64,000 nt of DNA from Oscillospiraceae bacterium. GTDB lineage: Bacteria; Bacillota; Clostridia; Oscillospirales; Ruminococcaceae. A program made the position numbers and the translations under genes. This document shows positions 9,502 to 19,026 of this stretch, piece after piece. Below the pieces are notes generated by a model. That model did no database searches, had not been told where the DNA came from, and worked only from the letters and a program-made list of their open reading frames with translations. The DNA is taken from positions 369,632-433,631 of the forward strand of contig JAFWDH010000022.1 of NCBI GenBank assembly GCA_017513135.1, in the 5' to 3' direction. How positions within the stretch are numbered: the first letter of the stretch is position 1; each line of letters starts with the position of its first letter.

Positions 9502-9936
9502 TTATACCTCCTTTGCCGTCCCTCCGGCGTTCTCGATCTTTTCCTTTGCGGAAGCAGTGAACTTGTTCGCTTCCACTGTGAGTCTCTTTGTGAGCTCGCC
9601 GTTTCCGAGTATCTTGACGGGCTTCTTGTCGCCGACAAGGCCTGCTTCACGGAGAGCTTCGACCGTCACGGTCGTACCGGCCCTGAACCTGTTGAGTTCA
9701 GAAACATTGACGCCGGTATACTCGGTACGGAATATGTTGGTGAATCCTCTCTTGGGGATCCTGCGGACGAGAGGCATCTGTCCGCCCTCGAAGTATGCAC
9801 CCTTGTGTCCGGAGCGCGCGAGCTGTCCCTTGTGTCCGTAACCGGCTGTCTTTCCGTTTCCGGAGCCGGGGCCGCGGCCTTTGCGCTTCTTGTCTCTGGA
9901 AGCGCCGGCATTGGGCTTAAGTTCATTAATCAACAT
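9502..9936 (-). CDS. rplO: 50S ribosomal protein L15
   Basis: 144 residues. The long Gly/Arg/Lys-rich N-terminal extension ([12 protein letters not shown]) and the C-terminal globular part ending in a K-E-K-I-E-N-A-G-G motif are typical. L15 is a late-assembly 23S-binding protein. It sits in its standard place between rpmD and secY. Confidence 0.98.
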   Translation of the reverse strand: MLINELKPNAGASRDKKRKGRGPGSGNGKTAGYGHKGQLARSGHKGAYFEGGQMPLVRRIPKRGFTNIFRTEYTGVNVSELNRFRAGTTVTVEALREAGLVGDKKPVKILGNGELTKRLTVEANKFTASAKEKIENAGGTAKEV

Positions 9937-9952
9937 TATTCGGTTCCTCCTG

Positions 9953-10147
9953 TCAGTTTGTCTCTACCAGATGGGAGACCTTGAAGATCTTGCCACGGGT
10001 AGCCTCGTTGTCAGGCTGGACTGACACGTCACCGATCTTCCTCAGTCCGAGCGAATGCACAACAGCTATCTGCTTGTCAGTGCGGTGGGCAAGGCTGCGG
10101 ACGAGCTTCACCGTGATGGTTTCAGGAGCGTTTTTCTTTGTTGCCAT
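9953..10147 (-). CDS. rpmD: 50S ribosomal protein L30
   Basis: 64 residues. The L30 core [11 protein letters not shown] and L-G-L-R-K-I are present. It is a small 23S-binding protein absent from some bacteria, so its presence keeps the full spc order. Gaps are 13 nt to rpsE and 16 nt to rplO. Confidence 0.97.
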   Translation of the reverse strand: MATKKNAPETITVKLVRSLAHRTDKQIAVVHSLGLRKIGDVSVQPDNEATRGKIFKVSHLVETN

Positions 10148-10160
10148 TGAATGCTCCTCC

Positions 10161-10661
10161 TTAACCGATTATCTCAGAGACGGTCTTGCCGCGCTGATCA
10201 GCGATCTGCTTGACTGTCTTGAGGGATTTGAGTCCGGCAAAAGTAGCGGGAACGACGTTGCAGGGATTGTTGGAGCGTAGGGACTTTGTCCTTACGTCGG
10301 TGATCCCGGCCGCTTCCATGACTGCGCGGGCAGCGCCGCCGGCGATGATTCCGGTACCGGGAGCTGCGGGCTTGATCATGACGCGGGTCGCGCCGAATGA
10401 TCCGACTGTCTCATGCGGGATTGTGGAGCCGTAACGGGCAATGCGGATGAGGTTCTTCTTTGCGTCCTCAGTTCCCTTGCGTATTGCTTCCGGGACCTCA
10501 GAGGCTTTGCCCATGCCGTAGCCGACGATACCGTCGCCGTTTCCTACGACCACGAGGGCTGAGAACTTCATGATACGGCCGCCCTTAACGGTCTTGCTTA
10601 CACGGTTGATAGACACGACGTTTTCCTGAAGATCAAGAGTCGAAGCATCAATTCTTTCCAT
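10161..10661 (-). CDS. rpsE: 30S ribosomal protein S5
   Basis: 166 residues. The N-terminal double-stranded-RNA-binding fold has [15 protein letters not shown], followed by the G-Y-G-M-G-K-A block and the C-terminal [13 protein letters not shown]5 helps proofread decoding. An upstream in-frame ATG exists at 10676, but GGAGGT lies 7 nt before the ATG at 10661, and family members start at M-x-R-I-D, so the shorter start is chosen. Confidence 0.97.
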   Translation of the reverse strand: MERIDASTLDLQENVVSINRVSKTVKGGRIMKFSALVVVGNGDGIVGYGMGKASEVPEAIRKGTEDAKKNLIRIARYGSTIPHETVGSFGATRVMIKPAAPGTGIIAGGAARAVMEAAGITDVRTKSLRSNNPCNVVPATFAGLKSLKTVKQIADQRGKTVSEIIG

Positions 10662-10675
10662 TTTCTTTACCTCCA

Positions 10676-11035
10676 TTAAAACTCGAGTCCGGCGCTGCGG
10701 GCACCTTCAGCAAGGGCCTTCACGCGTCCGTGATAGATGTAGCCGCCTCTGTCGAAAACGACATTCTTGATGCCGAGCGCCAGAGCCTTTTCCGCTATGG
10801 CCTTTCCGACCTTTTCCGCGGCTTCCTTATTGGAACCGATCGCGCCGAAATCCTTGGATGTGCTGGATGCTGCGCAAAGGGTGTTCCCTGTGGTGTCATC
10901 GATAATCTGAGCATAGATGTGCTTATTGGAGCGGAAAACATCGAGTCTCGGGCACTCAGTTGTACCGCTGATCTTGGCACGGACTCTTCTATGCCGCAGA
11001 AGACGCTGCTTGTTGCTGTCTTTCTTTGATGTCAT
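10676..11035 (-). CDS. rplR: 50S ribosomal protein L18
   Basis: 119 residues. It has the [12 protein letters not shown] block and the [16 protein letters not shown]-terminus. L18 carries 5S rRNA into the central protuberance with L5. Gap of 20 nt to rplF. Confidence 0.98.
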   Translation of the reverse strand: MTSKKDSNKQRLLRHRRVRAKISGTTECPRLDVFRSNKHIYAQIIDDTTGNTLCAASSTSKDFGAIGSNKEAAEKVGKAIAEKALALGIKNVVFDRGGYIYHGRVKALAEGARSAGLEF

Positions 11036-11055
11036 AATCAGTTTTCTCTCCTTCC

Positions 11056-11595
11056 TTAAGCTTTACCGGCTTTGCCTTCTTTGCGGATGATGTATTCGCC
11101 GACATAGTGGATTCCCTTGCCCTTGTAGGGTTCCGGAGGACGCACACGGCGGATCTCTGCCGCAAACTGGCCAACAGCCTGTTTATCGATGCCGTTAACA
11201 ACGATCCTTGTGGGGTTGGGCACTTCGGTCGTGATCGCATCTGTATCGAGGATCCTGACGGGGTTGCTGTAGCCGACGTTGAGAACGAGCTCATTTCCGT
11301 TCTTCTGGGCACGGTATCCGACACCGGATATCTCCAGCTCCTTCTTGAATCCTTCGGTCACTCCAGTGACCATGTTATGTATGAGGGTCCTGGTCAGACC
11401 GTGAAGCGAACGGAACTGCCTGTCGTCTGAGGGACGGCTGACCTTCAGCTCATTGCCCTCTACCTCGAGTCCGAGACCTGAGTGCACTCTCTGTGTGAGA
11501 GTCCCCTTGGGCCCGGTGACTTTGACCGTCTCGCCATCGATCTTGACTTCAACACCGGCGGGGATAACGATCGGTTTTCTACCAATTCTCGACAT
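11056..11595 (-). CDS. rplF: 50S ribosomal protein L6
   Basis: 179 residues. It begins M-S-R-I-G-R-K-P-I and carries two L6 repeats; the C-terminal repeat has [12 protein letters not shown]6 sits near the factor-binding site. It starts 14 nt after rpsH. Confidence 0.98.
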   Translation of the reverse strand: MSRIGRKPIVIPAGVEVKIDGETVKVTGPKGTLTQRVHSGLGLEVEGNELKVSRPSDDRQFRSLHGLTRTLIHNMVTGVTEGFKKELEISGVGYRAQKNGNELVLNVGYSNPVRILDTDAITTEVPNPTRIVVNGIDKQAVGQFAAEIRRVRPPEPYKGKGIHYVGEYIIRKEGKAGKA

Positions 11596-11609
11596 TGTTA
11601 CTCCCTTTC

Positions 11610-12008
11610 TTACCAGACAAACGCCAGAACTTCGCCGCCGAGGCTCTGCGCCTTGGCCTGCTTGCCGGTCATGACTCCCTGGTTGGTGGAGATGATGGAG
11701 ATCCCGAGTCCGTTGATAACCTTCGGTATCTTATCGCAACTGGTATAAATGCGAAGACCGGGTTTGGAAACTCTCCTGATGCCGGAAATGACGGGCGTCT
11801 TGTCTTCATTGTACTTGAGTGTCATGTGGATGACGCCCTGTTTGTCGTCATCGGTCACAGACATGGATTTGAGATAGCCCTCGTCCACCAGGATCTGGGC
11901 GATCGCCTTCTTCATGTTGGAAGCAGGACAATCGACAGATGTATGATGAGCATGGCTCGCATTGCGGATGCGTGTGAGCAGATCTGCAATAGGATCAGTG
12001 ATATGCAT
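11610..12008 (-). CDS. rpsH: 30S ribosomal protein S8
   Basis: 132 residues. Typical motifs are D-P-I-A-D-L-L-T-R-I-R-N-A near the start and I-I-S-T-N-Q-G-V-M-T near the end. S8 binds helix 21 of 16S rRNA; in enterobacteria it also represses its own operon, but no matching leader was recognised here. Confidence 0.98.
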   Translation of the reverse strand: MHITDPIADLLTRIRNASHAHHTSVDCPASNMKKAIAQILVDEGYLKSMSVTDDDKQGVIHMTLKYNEDKTPVISGIRRVSKPGLRIYTSCDKIPKVINGLGISIISTNQGVMTGKQAKAQSLGGEVLAFVW

Positions 12009-12023
12009 CTTCTATTATCCTCC

Positions 12024-12209
12024 TTACCAGCTGGCTTTTCTGACTCCGGGGATCTGTCCTGCATAGGCCAGATTGCGGAAGCAGATACGGCAGATGCCGT
12101 ATTTTCTGAGATAAGCGTGGGGACGTCCGCAGATCTTGCACCTGCTGTATTCCCTGGTGCTGAACTTGGCGGGGCGTTTCTGCTTATTCTTCAATGATGT
12201 CTTTGCCAT
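12024..12209 (-). CDS. rpsN: 30S ribosomal protein S14, type Z
   Basis: 61 residues, the short zinc-binding form: C-K-I-C-G-R and C-R-I-C-F-R supply the four Cys ligands. Some Bacillota carry a second, zinc-free S14 elsewhere; none is in this window. It lies between rplE and rpsH with 15-nt gaps. Confidence 0.98.
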   Translation of the reverse strand: MAKTSLKNKQKRPAKFSTREYSRCKICGRPHAYLRKYGICRICFRNLAYAGQIPGVRKASW

Positions 12210-12224
12210 TTCTCAATTCCTCCC

Positions 12225-12764
12225 TTAGCCTTCGAACGGAGCGCCGAGTCCTGTGAGCAGGGTCTTGGCCTCTTCATCGGTGGTCGCTGTTGTGACGAAA
12301 GCGATATCCATTCCGCGAACAGCGTCGATCTTGTCGTAATCGATCTCAGGGAAGATCAGCTGCTCTCTGAGTCCGAGAGAGTAGTTTCCGCGTCCGTCGA
12401 AGCTGTCGCCGGAGATTCCGCGGAAGTCACGTACGCGGGGAAGCGCGACGCTGAACAGCCTGTCGGCGAACTCCCACATACGGTCGCCTCTCAGGGTGAC
12501 CTTTGCTCCGACGGGCATGCCCTCACGGAGCTTGAAGTTGGCTACTGATCTCTTGGAAAGGCAGATCACGGGCTTCTGTCCGGTGATCTTGGTCAGGTCG
12601 CTGATAACAGCGTCCATGATCTTGGGGTTGTCCTTCGCATCACCGCATGCGCAGTTGATGACGATCTTATCAAGCTTCGGAATCTGCATGACGCTCTTGT
12701 AGGAATACTTCTTCATAAGAGCAGGTGCGACTTCGTTGACATATGTATCCTTAAGTCTGGGCAT
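12225..12764 (-). CDS. rplE: 50S ribosomal protein L5
   Basis: 179 residues. The 5S rRNA-binding core is visible as [21 protein letters not shown], and F-P-E-I-D-Y-D near the C-terminus is diagnostic. L5 contacts S13 across the subunit interface. Standard spc order, 20 nt after rplX. Confidence 0.98.
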   Translation of the reverse strand: MPRLKDTYVNEVAPALMKKYSYKSVMQIPKLDKIVINCACGDAKDNPKIMDAVISDLTKITGQKPVICLSKRSVANFKLREGMPVGAKVTLRGDRMWEFADRLFSVALPRVRDFRGISGDSFDGRGNYSLGLREQLIFPEIDYDKIDAVRGMDIAFVTTATTDEEAKTLLTGLGAPFEG

Positions 12765-12784
12765 TGTCTCTTACTCCTTCCTAC

Positions 12785-13096
12785 TTAAAACGTCTGGCCG
12801 CAGTGCTTGCAGACGCGGACCTTCGTGCCGTCCTCGGCAACCTCGAATCCTACGCGTGTGGGCTTATTGCAGCTGGGGCATACGGGCATGACCTTGCTTG
12901 CATAGAGAGCAGCTTCAGCCTTGACGATGCCGCCGGCTTCGCCCTGCCTGCGGGGCTTGATGTGTTTTGTGACGAAATTCTGGCCTTCGACGATGACCTT
13001 GTTCTCCTTGTGAGAGAAGGCAAGGACCTTGCCGGTGTTGCCTCTGTCACGGCCAGTGATGATCATAACGGTGTCGCCGGTCTTGATTCTGTTCAT
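12785..13096 (-). CDS. rplX: 50S ribosomal protein L24
   Basis: 103 residues. The N-terminal KOW motif is I-K-T-G-D-T-V-M-I-I-T-G-R-D-R-G, and the C-terminus holds C-P-S-C and C-K-H-C, a possible zinc ribbon seen in many but not all L24 proteins. L24 initiates large-subunit assembly at the tunnel exit. Confidence 0.97.
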   Translation of the reverse strand: MNRIKTGDTVMIITGRDRGNTGKVLAFSHKENKVIVEGQNFVTKHIKPRRQGEAGGIVKAEAALYASKVMPVCPSCNKPTRVGFEVAEDGTKVRVCKHCGQTF

Positions 13097-13111
13097 TATT
13101 CAGCGACCTCC

Positions 13112-13480
13112 TTAAAGAACTTCGGGGGCGAGGGATGCGATCTTGAGGTAATCCTTATCGCGGAGCTCTCTCGCTACCGGCCCGAAAATACGCGTTCCGA
13201 CCGGATTCTTGTCGTTTCCGATGATAACTGCCGCATTCTCGTCGAATCTGATATAGCTGCCGTCATCCCTGCGCATGCCTTTTGTGCTGCGGACGATAAC
13301 GGCCTTGACGACGTCACCCTTCTTAACAGTGCCGCCCGGTTGTGCCTTCTTGACAGAAGCCACGATAACATCGCCTATGTTGGCGTACCTCCTGCGGGTG
13401 CCTCCAAGAACACGAATGCACATGATTTCCTTTGCACCGGTGTTATCGGCAACCTTGAGGTAGGTTTGCATCTGTACCAC
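13112..13480 (-). CDS. rplN: 50S ribosomal protein L14
   Basis: 122 residues starting at GTG with GGAGG about 8 nt upstream. The N-terminus [17 protein letters not shown] aligns with other L14 proteins at full length, which supports the GTG over the ATG three codons later. L14 forms a bridge to 16S rRNA. Gap of 35 nt after rpsQ. Confidence 0.97.
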   Translation of the reverse strand: MVQMQTYLKVADNTGAKEIMCIRVLGGTRRRYANIGDVIVASVKKAQPGGTVKKGDVVKAVIVRSTKGMRRDDGSYIRFDENAAVIIGNDKNPVGTRIFGPVARELRDKDYLKIASLAPEVL

Positions 13481-13515
13481 AGAAGCGTCCTCCTTTTGGA
13501 TAATAAGTTAATTGT

Positions 13516-13773
13516 TTACTTCGCCTTTTCGACTATGTTGACCAGACGCCATCTCTTTGTCTTGGAAAGAGGTCTGGTCTCCATGATCTCAACACGGTCG
13601 TCAATATTGCATTCATTGTTCTCATCGTGAACCTTAAACTTCACGGTGCGGCGAATGATCTTCTTGTAGAGAGGGTGTCTGTAGCTGTCCTCAATGGCGA
13701 CGACTGCTGTCTTGTCCATCTTGTTGCTGACGACACGACCTATACGGGTCTTGCGCAGATTACGTTCCTCCAT
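13516..13773 (-). CDS. rpsQ: 30S ribosomal protein S17
   Basis: 85 residues. It has the S17 OB-fold signature [11 protein letters not shown] and the [12 protein letters not shown]-terminal block. Its ATG shares one base with the rpmC stop, so translation is coupled. Confidence 0.97.
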   Translation of the reverse strand: MEERNLRKTRIGRVVSNKMDKTAVVAIEDSYRHPLYKKIIRRTVKFKVHDENNECNIDDRVEIMETRPLSKTKRWRLVNIVEKAK

Positions 13774-13991
13774 TATTCAGCCTCCCTCTGTGATTTTGCG
13801 GATTCAAGCTCCTTGGCGCGGATGACCGTGAGGGTCCTCGCGATGTCGCGCTTGACTTCCTTGATTCTGACTGGGTTGTCCAGCTGATTGATTGCGTGCT
13901 GGAAGCGGAGGTTGAACAGCTCCGACTTCAGTTCGTCCAGCTTTTCGACAAGTTCCTTGTCGCTGAGGGCGCGGATCTCACTCGGCTTCAT
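13773..13991 (-). CDS. rpmC: 50S ribosomal protein L29
   Basis: 72 residues, two long helices with L-F-N-L-R-F-Q and a C-terminal basic stretch. L29 lies at the polypeptide exit and helps dock trigger factor and SRP. Its start lies inside the last 14 nt of rplP. Confidence 0.97.
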   Translation of the reverse strand: MKPSEIRALSDKELVEKLDELKSELFNLRFQHAINQLDNPVRIKEVKRDIARTLTVIRAKELESAKSQREAE

Positions 13992-14409
13992 TCTGTTCAG
14001 TATCCTCCTTCTTCACGAATTTGCATTTGATAGGCAGCTTGTTGCTTGCAAGCCTGATGGCTTCGCGTGCAACCGCTTCATCGATCCCGCCGATCTCAAA
14101 GAGCACACGGCCGGGCTTTACTACTGCCACCCAGTATTCGGGTGAGCCTTTTCCTGAACCCATTCGGGTCTCAGCGGGCTTCTGTGTGACGGGCTTGTCG
14201 GGGAAGATCTTGATGTAGACCTTTCCGCCACGTCTTGTGTAACGTGTCATGGCAACACGGGCTGCCTCGATCTGGTTGGACTTGATCCAGCCGGGCTCGA
14301 GAGCCACAAGGCCGTAATCGCCGTATGTCACCTTGTTTCCGCGCATGGCCTTGCCCTTGGTGCGGCCACGCTGTACGCGGCGGTACTTAACGCGCTTAGG
14401 CATCAACAT
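13978..14409 (-). CDS. rplP: 50S ribosomal protein L16
   Basis: 143 residues. It opens [11 protein letters not shown] as other L16 proteins do and contains [11 protein letters not shown] and M-G-S-G-K-G. L16 organises the A-site tRNA pocket. The ATG overlaps the rpsC stop by one base (TAATG). Confidence 0.98.
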   Translation of the reverse strand: MLMPKRVKYRRVQRGRTKGKAMRGNKVTYGDYGLVALEPGWIKSNQIEAARVAMTRYTRRGGKVYIKIFPDKPVTQKPAETRMGSGKGSPEYWVAVVKPGRVLFEIGGIDEAVAREAIRLASNKLPIKCKFVKKEDTEQNEAE

Positions 14410-15074
14410 TAGCGGTTACCTCCTTCGGATCTCTTGACTTTGGAGAGGACCTCGCCCTTGTAGATCCATACCTTTACGCCGATGCGGCCGTAGGCCGTCT
14501 TGGCTTCCGCGAAACCGTAATCGATGTCAGCGCGGAGGGTGTGGAGGGGGATGGTTCCCTCATGATAGCTTTCGCTTCTGGCGATATCGGCGCCGTTGAG
14601 ACGGCCTCCGATCGTGACCTTGATACCCTTTGCACCGAGGCGCATGGCGCGCTGGATGGCCTGCTTCATGGCGCGGCGGAAGGAGCTTCTGCGCTCGATC
14701 TGTCCGGCGACATTCTCTGCGACCAGCTGTGCATTGGCATCAGCGTTCTTGATAGGCTCGATGGCGACTTTGACTGTCTTTCCCTCTGTGAGCTTTGTGA
14801 GCTCCTTCTCAAGGTTTCCGATCTCCTCGCCGCCGCGTCCGATGACCATACCGGGCTTTGCTACATGGAGCCTTACCCTGACGTCACCCTTGGCGTCACG
14901 CTCGATCTCTGTCTTGCTGAGACCGGCTGCGAAAAGCTTGTTCTTGAGATACTTGCGGATGTTGTAGTCCTCTACGATGAGGTCGCCCATCTGGGATTTC
15001 TTTACGAACCAGTTGGAATCCCACTTCTTGATGACACCGACGCGAAGGCCGTGCGGATTAACTTTATGTCCCAT
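14409..15074 (-). CDS. rpsC: 30S ribosomal protein S3
   Basis: 221 residues from the ATG at 15074, which follows an AGGAGG and begins M-G-H-K-V-N-P. The frame is open further upstream into rplV, but that extension is not supported. A KH domain (V-I-G-R-G-G-E-E-I) and the S3 C-terminal domain are present. S3 guards the mRNA entry tunnel. Confidence 0.98.
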   Translation of the reverse strand: MGHKVNPHGLRVGVIKKWDSNWFVKKSQMGDLIVEDYNIRKYLKNKLFAAGLSKTEIERDAKGDVRVRLHVAKPGMVIGRGGEEIGNLEKELTKLTEGKTVKVAIEPIKNADANAQLVAENVAGQIERRSSFRRAMKQAIQRAMRLGAKGIKVTIGGRLNGADIARSESYHEGTIPLHTLRADIDYGFAEAKTAYGRIGVKVWIYKGEVLSKVKRSEGGNR

Positions 15075-15084
15075 GTTTTCCTCC

Positions 15085-15423
15085 TTATGCCTCGCGGTCC
15101 TTGAGAACGACTGTGATATGTGATGTCTTCTTGTTAATCCTGTATGCCCTGCCCTGAGCCCTGGGGCGGATCCTCTTGAGGGTCGGTCCCTGGCAGACGA
15201 AGCATTCGGAGACATAGAGACTGTCAGTATCCATACCGAAATTGTTCTCTGCGTTTGCAGCTGCGCTGTTGACGAGCTTGAGAAGAGGCTCTGCTGCAGC
15301 CTTCGTGGTGTACTTGAGTATAGCCTGGGCCTTCTTGAGGTCCTTTCCTCTGATAAGGTCGAGGACGATCTGGACCTTGCGGGGGGCTATACGGATATTT
15401 CTCAAATATGCCTTAGCTTCCAT
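15085..15423 (-). CDS. rplV: 50S ribosomal protein L22
   Basis: 112 residues. It has [16 protein letters not shown] and the tunnel-lining hairpin near [12 protein letters not shown], the loop where macrolide-resistance changes occur. Gaps of 12 and 10 nt to its neighbours. Confidence 0.98.
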   Translation of the reverse strand: MEAKAYLRNIRIAPRKVQIVLDLIRGKDLKKAQAILKYTTKAAAEPLLKLVNSAAANAENNFGMDTDSLYVSECFVCQGPTLKRIRPRAQGRAYRINKKTSHITVVLKDREA

Positions 15424-15435
15424 TTATCCCTCTCC

Positions 15436-15708
15436 TTATCTGGAACTCTTTGCGCCGGCGTGTCCGCGGAAGAGGCGGGTGGGAGCAAACTCACCGAGTT
15501 TGTGTCCGACCATGTCTTCTGTGACATATACCGGGACGTGTTTGCGTCCGTCATGGACTGCGATGGTGTGGCCGACGAAATCCGGGAAGATGGTGGAGGA
15601 ACGGCTCCAGGTCTTGAGGATCCTCTTCTCTCCGGTCTCGTTCATCTCCTGAACGCGCTTCAGGAGACGCTCTTCTACAAAAGGACCTTTTTTAACACTT
15701 CTGCTCAT
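15436..15708 (-). CDS. rpsS: 30S ribosomal protein S19
   Basis: 90 residues. It starts [11 protein letters not shown] and carries the [14 protein letters not shown] block. S19 pairs with S13 in the head of the small subunit. Confidence 0.98.
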   Translation of the reverse strand: MSRSVKKGPFVEERLLKRVQEMNETGEKRILKTWSRSSTIFPDFVGHTIAVHDGRKHVPVYVTEDMVGHKLGEFAPTRLFRGHAGAKSSR

Positions 15709-15720
15709 TTTGTCTCCTCC

Positions 15721-16554
15721 TTACTTCTTTGTAGCGCGTCTGAGAATCATCTTATCGGTGCGGTGGTTCTTCTTCCTGGTCTTATACCCGAGAGTGGGCT
15801 TGCCCCAGGGAGTGAGCGGACCGGGGTGACCGATCGGGCTCTTGCCTTCTCCGCCTCCGTGCGGGTGGTCTACGGGGTTCATGACGACGCCGCGGACCTG
15901 CGGGCGTCTGCCCATGTGGCGCATACGTCCGGCCTTGCCGATCTTGACGTTCGCGCTGTCTTCGTTGCTGACCTGTCCAATCGTCGCCATGCAGTTGAGG
16001 GAGACGTAACGGAGCTCGCCGCTGGGAAGACGTACGAGGGCTCTGCCGCCCTCCTTGGACATGAGCTGTCCCATATTGCCTGCGCTGCGGACCAGCTGGC
16101 CGCCTCTGCCGGGGTTCAGCTCGATGTTGTGGATGACTGTACCGACCGGGATATTGGCGATGTACATCGCGTTTCCGGGAAGGACGTCGACTCTCTCGCC
16201 GCTGACGACTGTGTCGCCGACCTTGAGGCCTACGGGAGCGAGTATGTAGCGCTTCTCGCCGTCTTCATATTTGATCAGGGCGATGAAGGCTGTGCGGTTG
16301 GGATCGTACTCGATCGTCTCGACTGTGGCGGGCATATCGAACTTGTTGCGCTTGAAGTCGATGACGCGGTATTTTCTGCGGTTTCCGCCGCCGTGCTGGC
16401 GGACTGTGATGCGGCCCTGACTGTTGCGGCCGGCGTGCTTCTTCATGGGCTCGAGAAGGCTCTTCTCAGGCTCGACCTTGGAAAGCACCGAGTAATCCGT
16501 GACGGACATCCCGCGGCGGCCGGGGGTCGTAGGCTTAAAATTCTTAATAGCCAT
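15721..16554 (-). CDS. rplB: 50S ribosomal protein L2
   Basis: 277 residues. The RNA-binding and SH3-like domains are followed by the diagnostic [16 protein letters not shown] block, whose His lies near the peptidyl transferase centre. It follows an 86-nt gap after rplW that holds a small hairpin. Confidence 0.98.
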   Translation of the reverse strand: MAIKNFKPTTPGRRGMSVTDYSVLSKVEPEKSLLEPMKKHAGRNSQGRITVRQHGGGNRRKYRVIDFKRNKFDMPATVETIEYDPNRTAFIALIKYEDGEKRYILAPVGLKVGDTVVSGERVDVLPGNAMYIANIPVGTVIHNIELNPGRGGQLVRSAGNMGQLMSKEGGRALVRLPSGELRYVSLNCMATIGQVSNEDSANVKIGKAGRMRHMGRRPQVRGVVMNPVDHPHGGGEGKSPIGHPGPLTPWGKPTLGYKTRKKNHRTDKMILRRATKK

Positions 16555-16579
16555 TTATCAATTAACTCCTTAATTTTGC

Positions 16580-16600
16580 GGGAACAGGCTGTTCGTTCCC
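16580..16600. other. Hairpin in the rplW-rplB gap
   Basis: GGGAAC and GTTCCC form a 6-bp stem with a 9-nt loop in the unusually wide gap ahead of rplB. No T-run follows on the minus strand. It may be an mRNA processing or translational control element; no known regulator was recognised. Confidence 0.35.
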
Positions 16601-16640
16601 ATACTTTGTGCCCTTGCAGGCTACTGTTTCGTTCTCGGGA

Positions 16641-16934
16641 TCAGGTCATGCTCTCGAAGAACTCGATGCCCTTGCTGTCAGATGTAAGGGTAACGATCGC
16701 CTTTTTCCAGGCCGGTGTGTAACCGGAATACAGACCCTGACGGCGCAGACGGCCGCGCATGTTGATCGTATTGACCTTGGCAACCTTGACTCCGAACTGC
16801 TTCTCGACCGCTTTTGCGATCTCGACCTTTTCGGCGTTCTTTGCGACCTTGAAGGTGTACTTGCCTTCTGCTGTCGCTGCCATGCTCTTCTCTGTGATGA
16901 CCGGAGCAAGGATCACATCTCTGGCGTCTTTCAT
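16641..16934 (-). CDS. rplW: 50S ribosomal protein L23
   Basis: 97 residues. It has [11 protein letters not shown] near the start and the R-G-R-L-R-R-Q-G block. L23 is the ribosomal docking site for SRP and trigger factor. It overlaps rplD by 4 nt. Confidence 0.97.
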   Translation of the reverse strand: MKDARDVILAPVITEKSMAATAEGKYTFKVAKNAEKVEIAKAVEKQFGVKVAKVNTINMRGRLRRQGLYSGYTPAWKKAIVTLTSDSKGIEFFESMT

Positions 16935-17557
16935 TTCGTGTAGACCTCCTCGATCTTCTTGATGGCATCCGCAGAGACTATGAACTTTCCGCCGTTGAGG
17001 ATGTCATAGACATTGATCGTGTTGGTCAAAGCTGTCTTGACACCGGGGATGTTCGCGGCGCTCCTGATGAGGAACTCGTTCTTTTCATCAAGAACGATGA
17101 GAGCCTTGCGGTCTGCGCCGAGCGCGTTCAGCATGGAGACGACGTTCTTCGTCTTGTACTCGTTCATCGTGATGTTGTCCACCACTACGAGATCGCCGTC
17201 AGCGACCTTGGATGAAAGAGCTGAGCGCATTGCCAGCGCGCGGACTTTCTTGTTAACGGAAACACGGTAATCGCGGGGCTTTACGGGGAAAGCCATTCCG
17301 CCGCCCTTCCACTGGACCGCGCGGATGCTTCCCTGACGGGCGCGTCCGGTGCCCTTCTGGCGATAGGGCTTGCGTCCGCCGCCGGAGACTTCTGAACGGT
17401 TCTTCGCGGACTGTGTGCCCTGACGCTGGTTGGCGAGATAGGCCTTGACGACCGTGTGCATGATGCTTACGTTGGGTTCAATGCCGAAAACGGTATCGGA
17501 AAGCTCGATGGTGGATACCGCCTGTCCGGCCATGTCAACAACATTCAGTTTTGCCAT
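16931..17557 (-). CDS. rplD: 50S ribosomal protein L4
   Basis: 208 residues. The tunnel loop is recognisable as [15 protein letters not shown]. In Escherichia coli L4 also represses the S10 operon through its leader; whether the long leader here responds to L4 cannot be judged from sequence alone. Confidence 0.98.
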   Translation of the reverse strand: MAKLNVVDMAGQAVSTIELSDTVFGIEPNVSIMHTVVKAYLANQRQGTQSAKNRSEVSGGGRKPYRQKGTGRARQGSIRAVQWKGGGMAFPVKPRDYRVSVNKKVRALAMRSALSSKVADGDLVVVDNITMNEYKTKNVVSMLNALGADRKALIVLDEKNEFLIRSAANIPGVKTALTNTINVYDILNGGKFIVSADAIKKIEEVYTK

Positions 17558-17570
17558 TGTGATATCCTCC

Positions 17571-18206
17571 TTATGCTTTCTTGACTGCGTTGGTGATTGT
17601 TACCACTCCGCCCTTGGGGCCGGGAACGGCGCCCTTGATGGCGATGAGGTTGTTCTCTGCGTCTACCTTGACGACTGTCAGGTTCTGTACTGTGACCTTC
17701 TCAGCGCCGAGATGTCCGGGGAGTTTCTTTCCCTTGGGCGAGTGACGGCTCTGGGTGTTGGGTCCCATAGGACCTGCGTGACGGGTGACGGGGCCGGTGC
17801 CGTGAGTCTCTTTGAGACGATGGCCGCCGTAGCGCTTGATGATACCTGCGTAACCCTTGCCCTTGCTCGTTCCGTGAACGTCGACCATGTCTCCGGCTTC
17901 GAATGTGTCAGCCTTGATCACGTCGCCGACGCTGAACGTGGTGATATCGTCAAGCTTGAACTCGCGGAGGAACTTCTTGAAGCCGACATCGGCCTTGTTG
18001 AAGTGTCCCTGCATGGGCTTGTTTGTCTTCTTCGCGCTTGTGTCTCCGAAGCCGAGCTGCAGCGCGCAGTATCCGTCAGTTTCCACGGTCTTCTTCTGTA
18101 CGACCACACAGGGGCCGGCTTCCAGGACCGTGACCGGTACTACCTTGCCATTCTCGTCGAACAGCTGGGACATACCGAGCTTCTTTGCAATGATTCCTTT
18201 TTGCAC
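17571..18206 (-). CDS. rplC: 50S ribosomal protein L3
   Basis: 211 residues from a GTG start with GGAGG 9 nt upstream. It begins M-Q-K-G-I-I-A-K-K-L-G-M-S-Q and has the long loop with G-P-V-T-R-H-A-G-P-M-G that approaches the peptidyl transferase centre. Gap of 63 nt to rpsJ. Confidence 0.97.
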   Translation of the reverse strand: MQKGIIAKKLGMSQLFDENGKVVPVTVLEAGPCVVVQKKTVETDGYCALQLGFGDTSAKKTNKPMQGHFNKADVGFKKFLREFKLDDITTFSVGDVIKADTFEAGDMVDVHGTSKGKGYAGIIKRYGGHRLKETHGTGPVTRHAGPMGPNTQSRHSPKGKKLPGHLGAEKVTVQNLTVVKVDAENNLIAIKGAVPGPKGGVVTITNAVKKA

Positions 18207-18269
18207 GATTGTTTTCCTCCAGTTAGGTTATTGGTTGGCTTCCGCCAACTTGACCCGTAGGGATGCGAC

Positions 18270-18581
18270 TTAGAGCTTTATCTCTACATCGACACCGGCG
18301 GGGATCTGCAGACTCGTGAGAGCTTCGACCGTCTTGTTTGACGGCTTCAGGATGTCAATGAGTCTCTTGTGGGTACGCAACTCGAACTGCTCACGGGAGT
18401 CTTTGTACTTGTGAACGGCTCTGAGGATCGTCACGATGTCCTTGTCTGTGGGGAGCGGGATGGGCCCTGATACGCGGGCTCCGGTCCTCTTCGCTGTATC
18501 AACGATGAGTGCCGCTGCCTTGTCGACCTGTTCATGATCGTATCCCTTGATGCGGATCCTGATAACAGTTTTGACTGCCAT
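18270..18581 (-). CDS. rpsJ: 30S ribosomal protein S10
   Basis: 103 residues. It has [10 protein letters not shown] and the NusB/NusG-binding and head-docking surface including the T-H-K-R-L-I-D block. First gene of the cluster, with AGGAGG before its ATG. The str genes (rpsL, rpsG, fusA, tuf) that often precede it are not adjacent; tuf lies at the far right of the window. Confidence 0.98.
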   Translation of the reverse strand: MAVKTVIRIRIKGYDHEQVDKAAALIVDTAKRTGARVSGPIPLPTDKDIVTILRAVHKYKDSREQFELRTHKRLIDILKPSNKTVEALTSLQIPAGVDVEIKL

Positions 18582-18878
18582 TGTAGCCTCCTATAAAAAT
18601 TTGGGTGGCAATTTTCAACACTGGGCCGTGTGTGTCGTGCTAACTCATATCAATAGCCGGTAATACCTTCCCCTGAAAGTGTTCCCGGCAACTAGTCCCC
18701 GTTTGTTCGGGGCCACTGTTATGTAGACATTGGATGGCACGCGCCATCATATCAACAGCCTCAATATTGGATTTTCGCCCGGTTCTCTGATCGGACATAC
18801 TCAGCGGAAATTCCCAGTCTACGACTGCAACCTCCCGCTTCTACGCATATCTGTACAGTCTGCACGCAGAAAGCGCGC
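18582..18878 (-). other. Long 5' leader of the ribosomal protein cluster
   Basis: About 295 nt lie between the predicted transcription start and rpsJ, with no open frame worth calling. Two compact hairpins are visible on the minus strand: GATGGC-GCGT-GCCATC at 18733-18748 and CCCCG-loop-CGGGG at 18697-18712. No hairpin is followed by a T-run. It may be a ribosomal-protein autoregulatory leader (inference); it does not match a leader family I can recognise by eye. Confidence 0.5.
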
Positions 18879-18884
18879 CTAATT

Positions 18885-18913
18885 ATTATATAAAAGGAGC
18901 GTCCCTCAGGCAA
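18885..18913 (-). promoter_or_regulatory. Promoter of the ribosomal protein cluster
   Basis: TTGCCT, a 17-bp spacer, then a perfect TATAAT on the minus strand. It is the only strong sigma-A match in the 445-bp space between rpsJ and proS. The remaining part of that space, 18914-19026, holds no recognisable feature apart from AT-rich sequence. Confidence 0.75.
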
Positions 18914-19026
18914 TAACGGTTTCCGCAATAATAGTTACAAATTATTACAACCACCGATTTTGCCTGCCGGAACGCCTCCCTGAAGATGATTCTACCCTAT
19001 TACGCCCCGTGAGAGTGCGATGCTGA

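Noticed and set aside
15460..16722. A 420-codon plus-strand open frame opposite rplB, rpsS and rplW
   Set aside because: It lies wholly antisense to three certain ribosomal genes, has no ribosome binding site, and its residue usage is that of a shadow frame produced by strong third-position bias.
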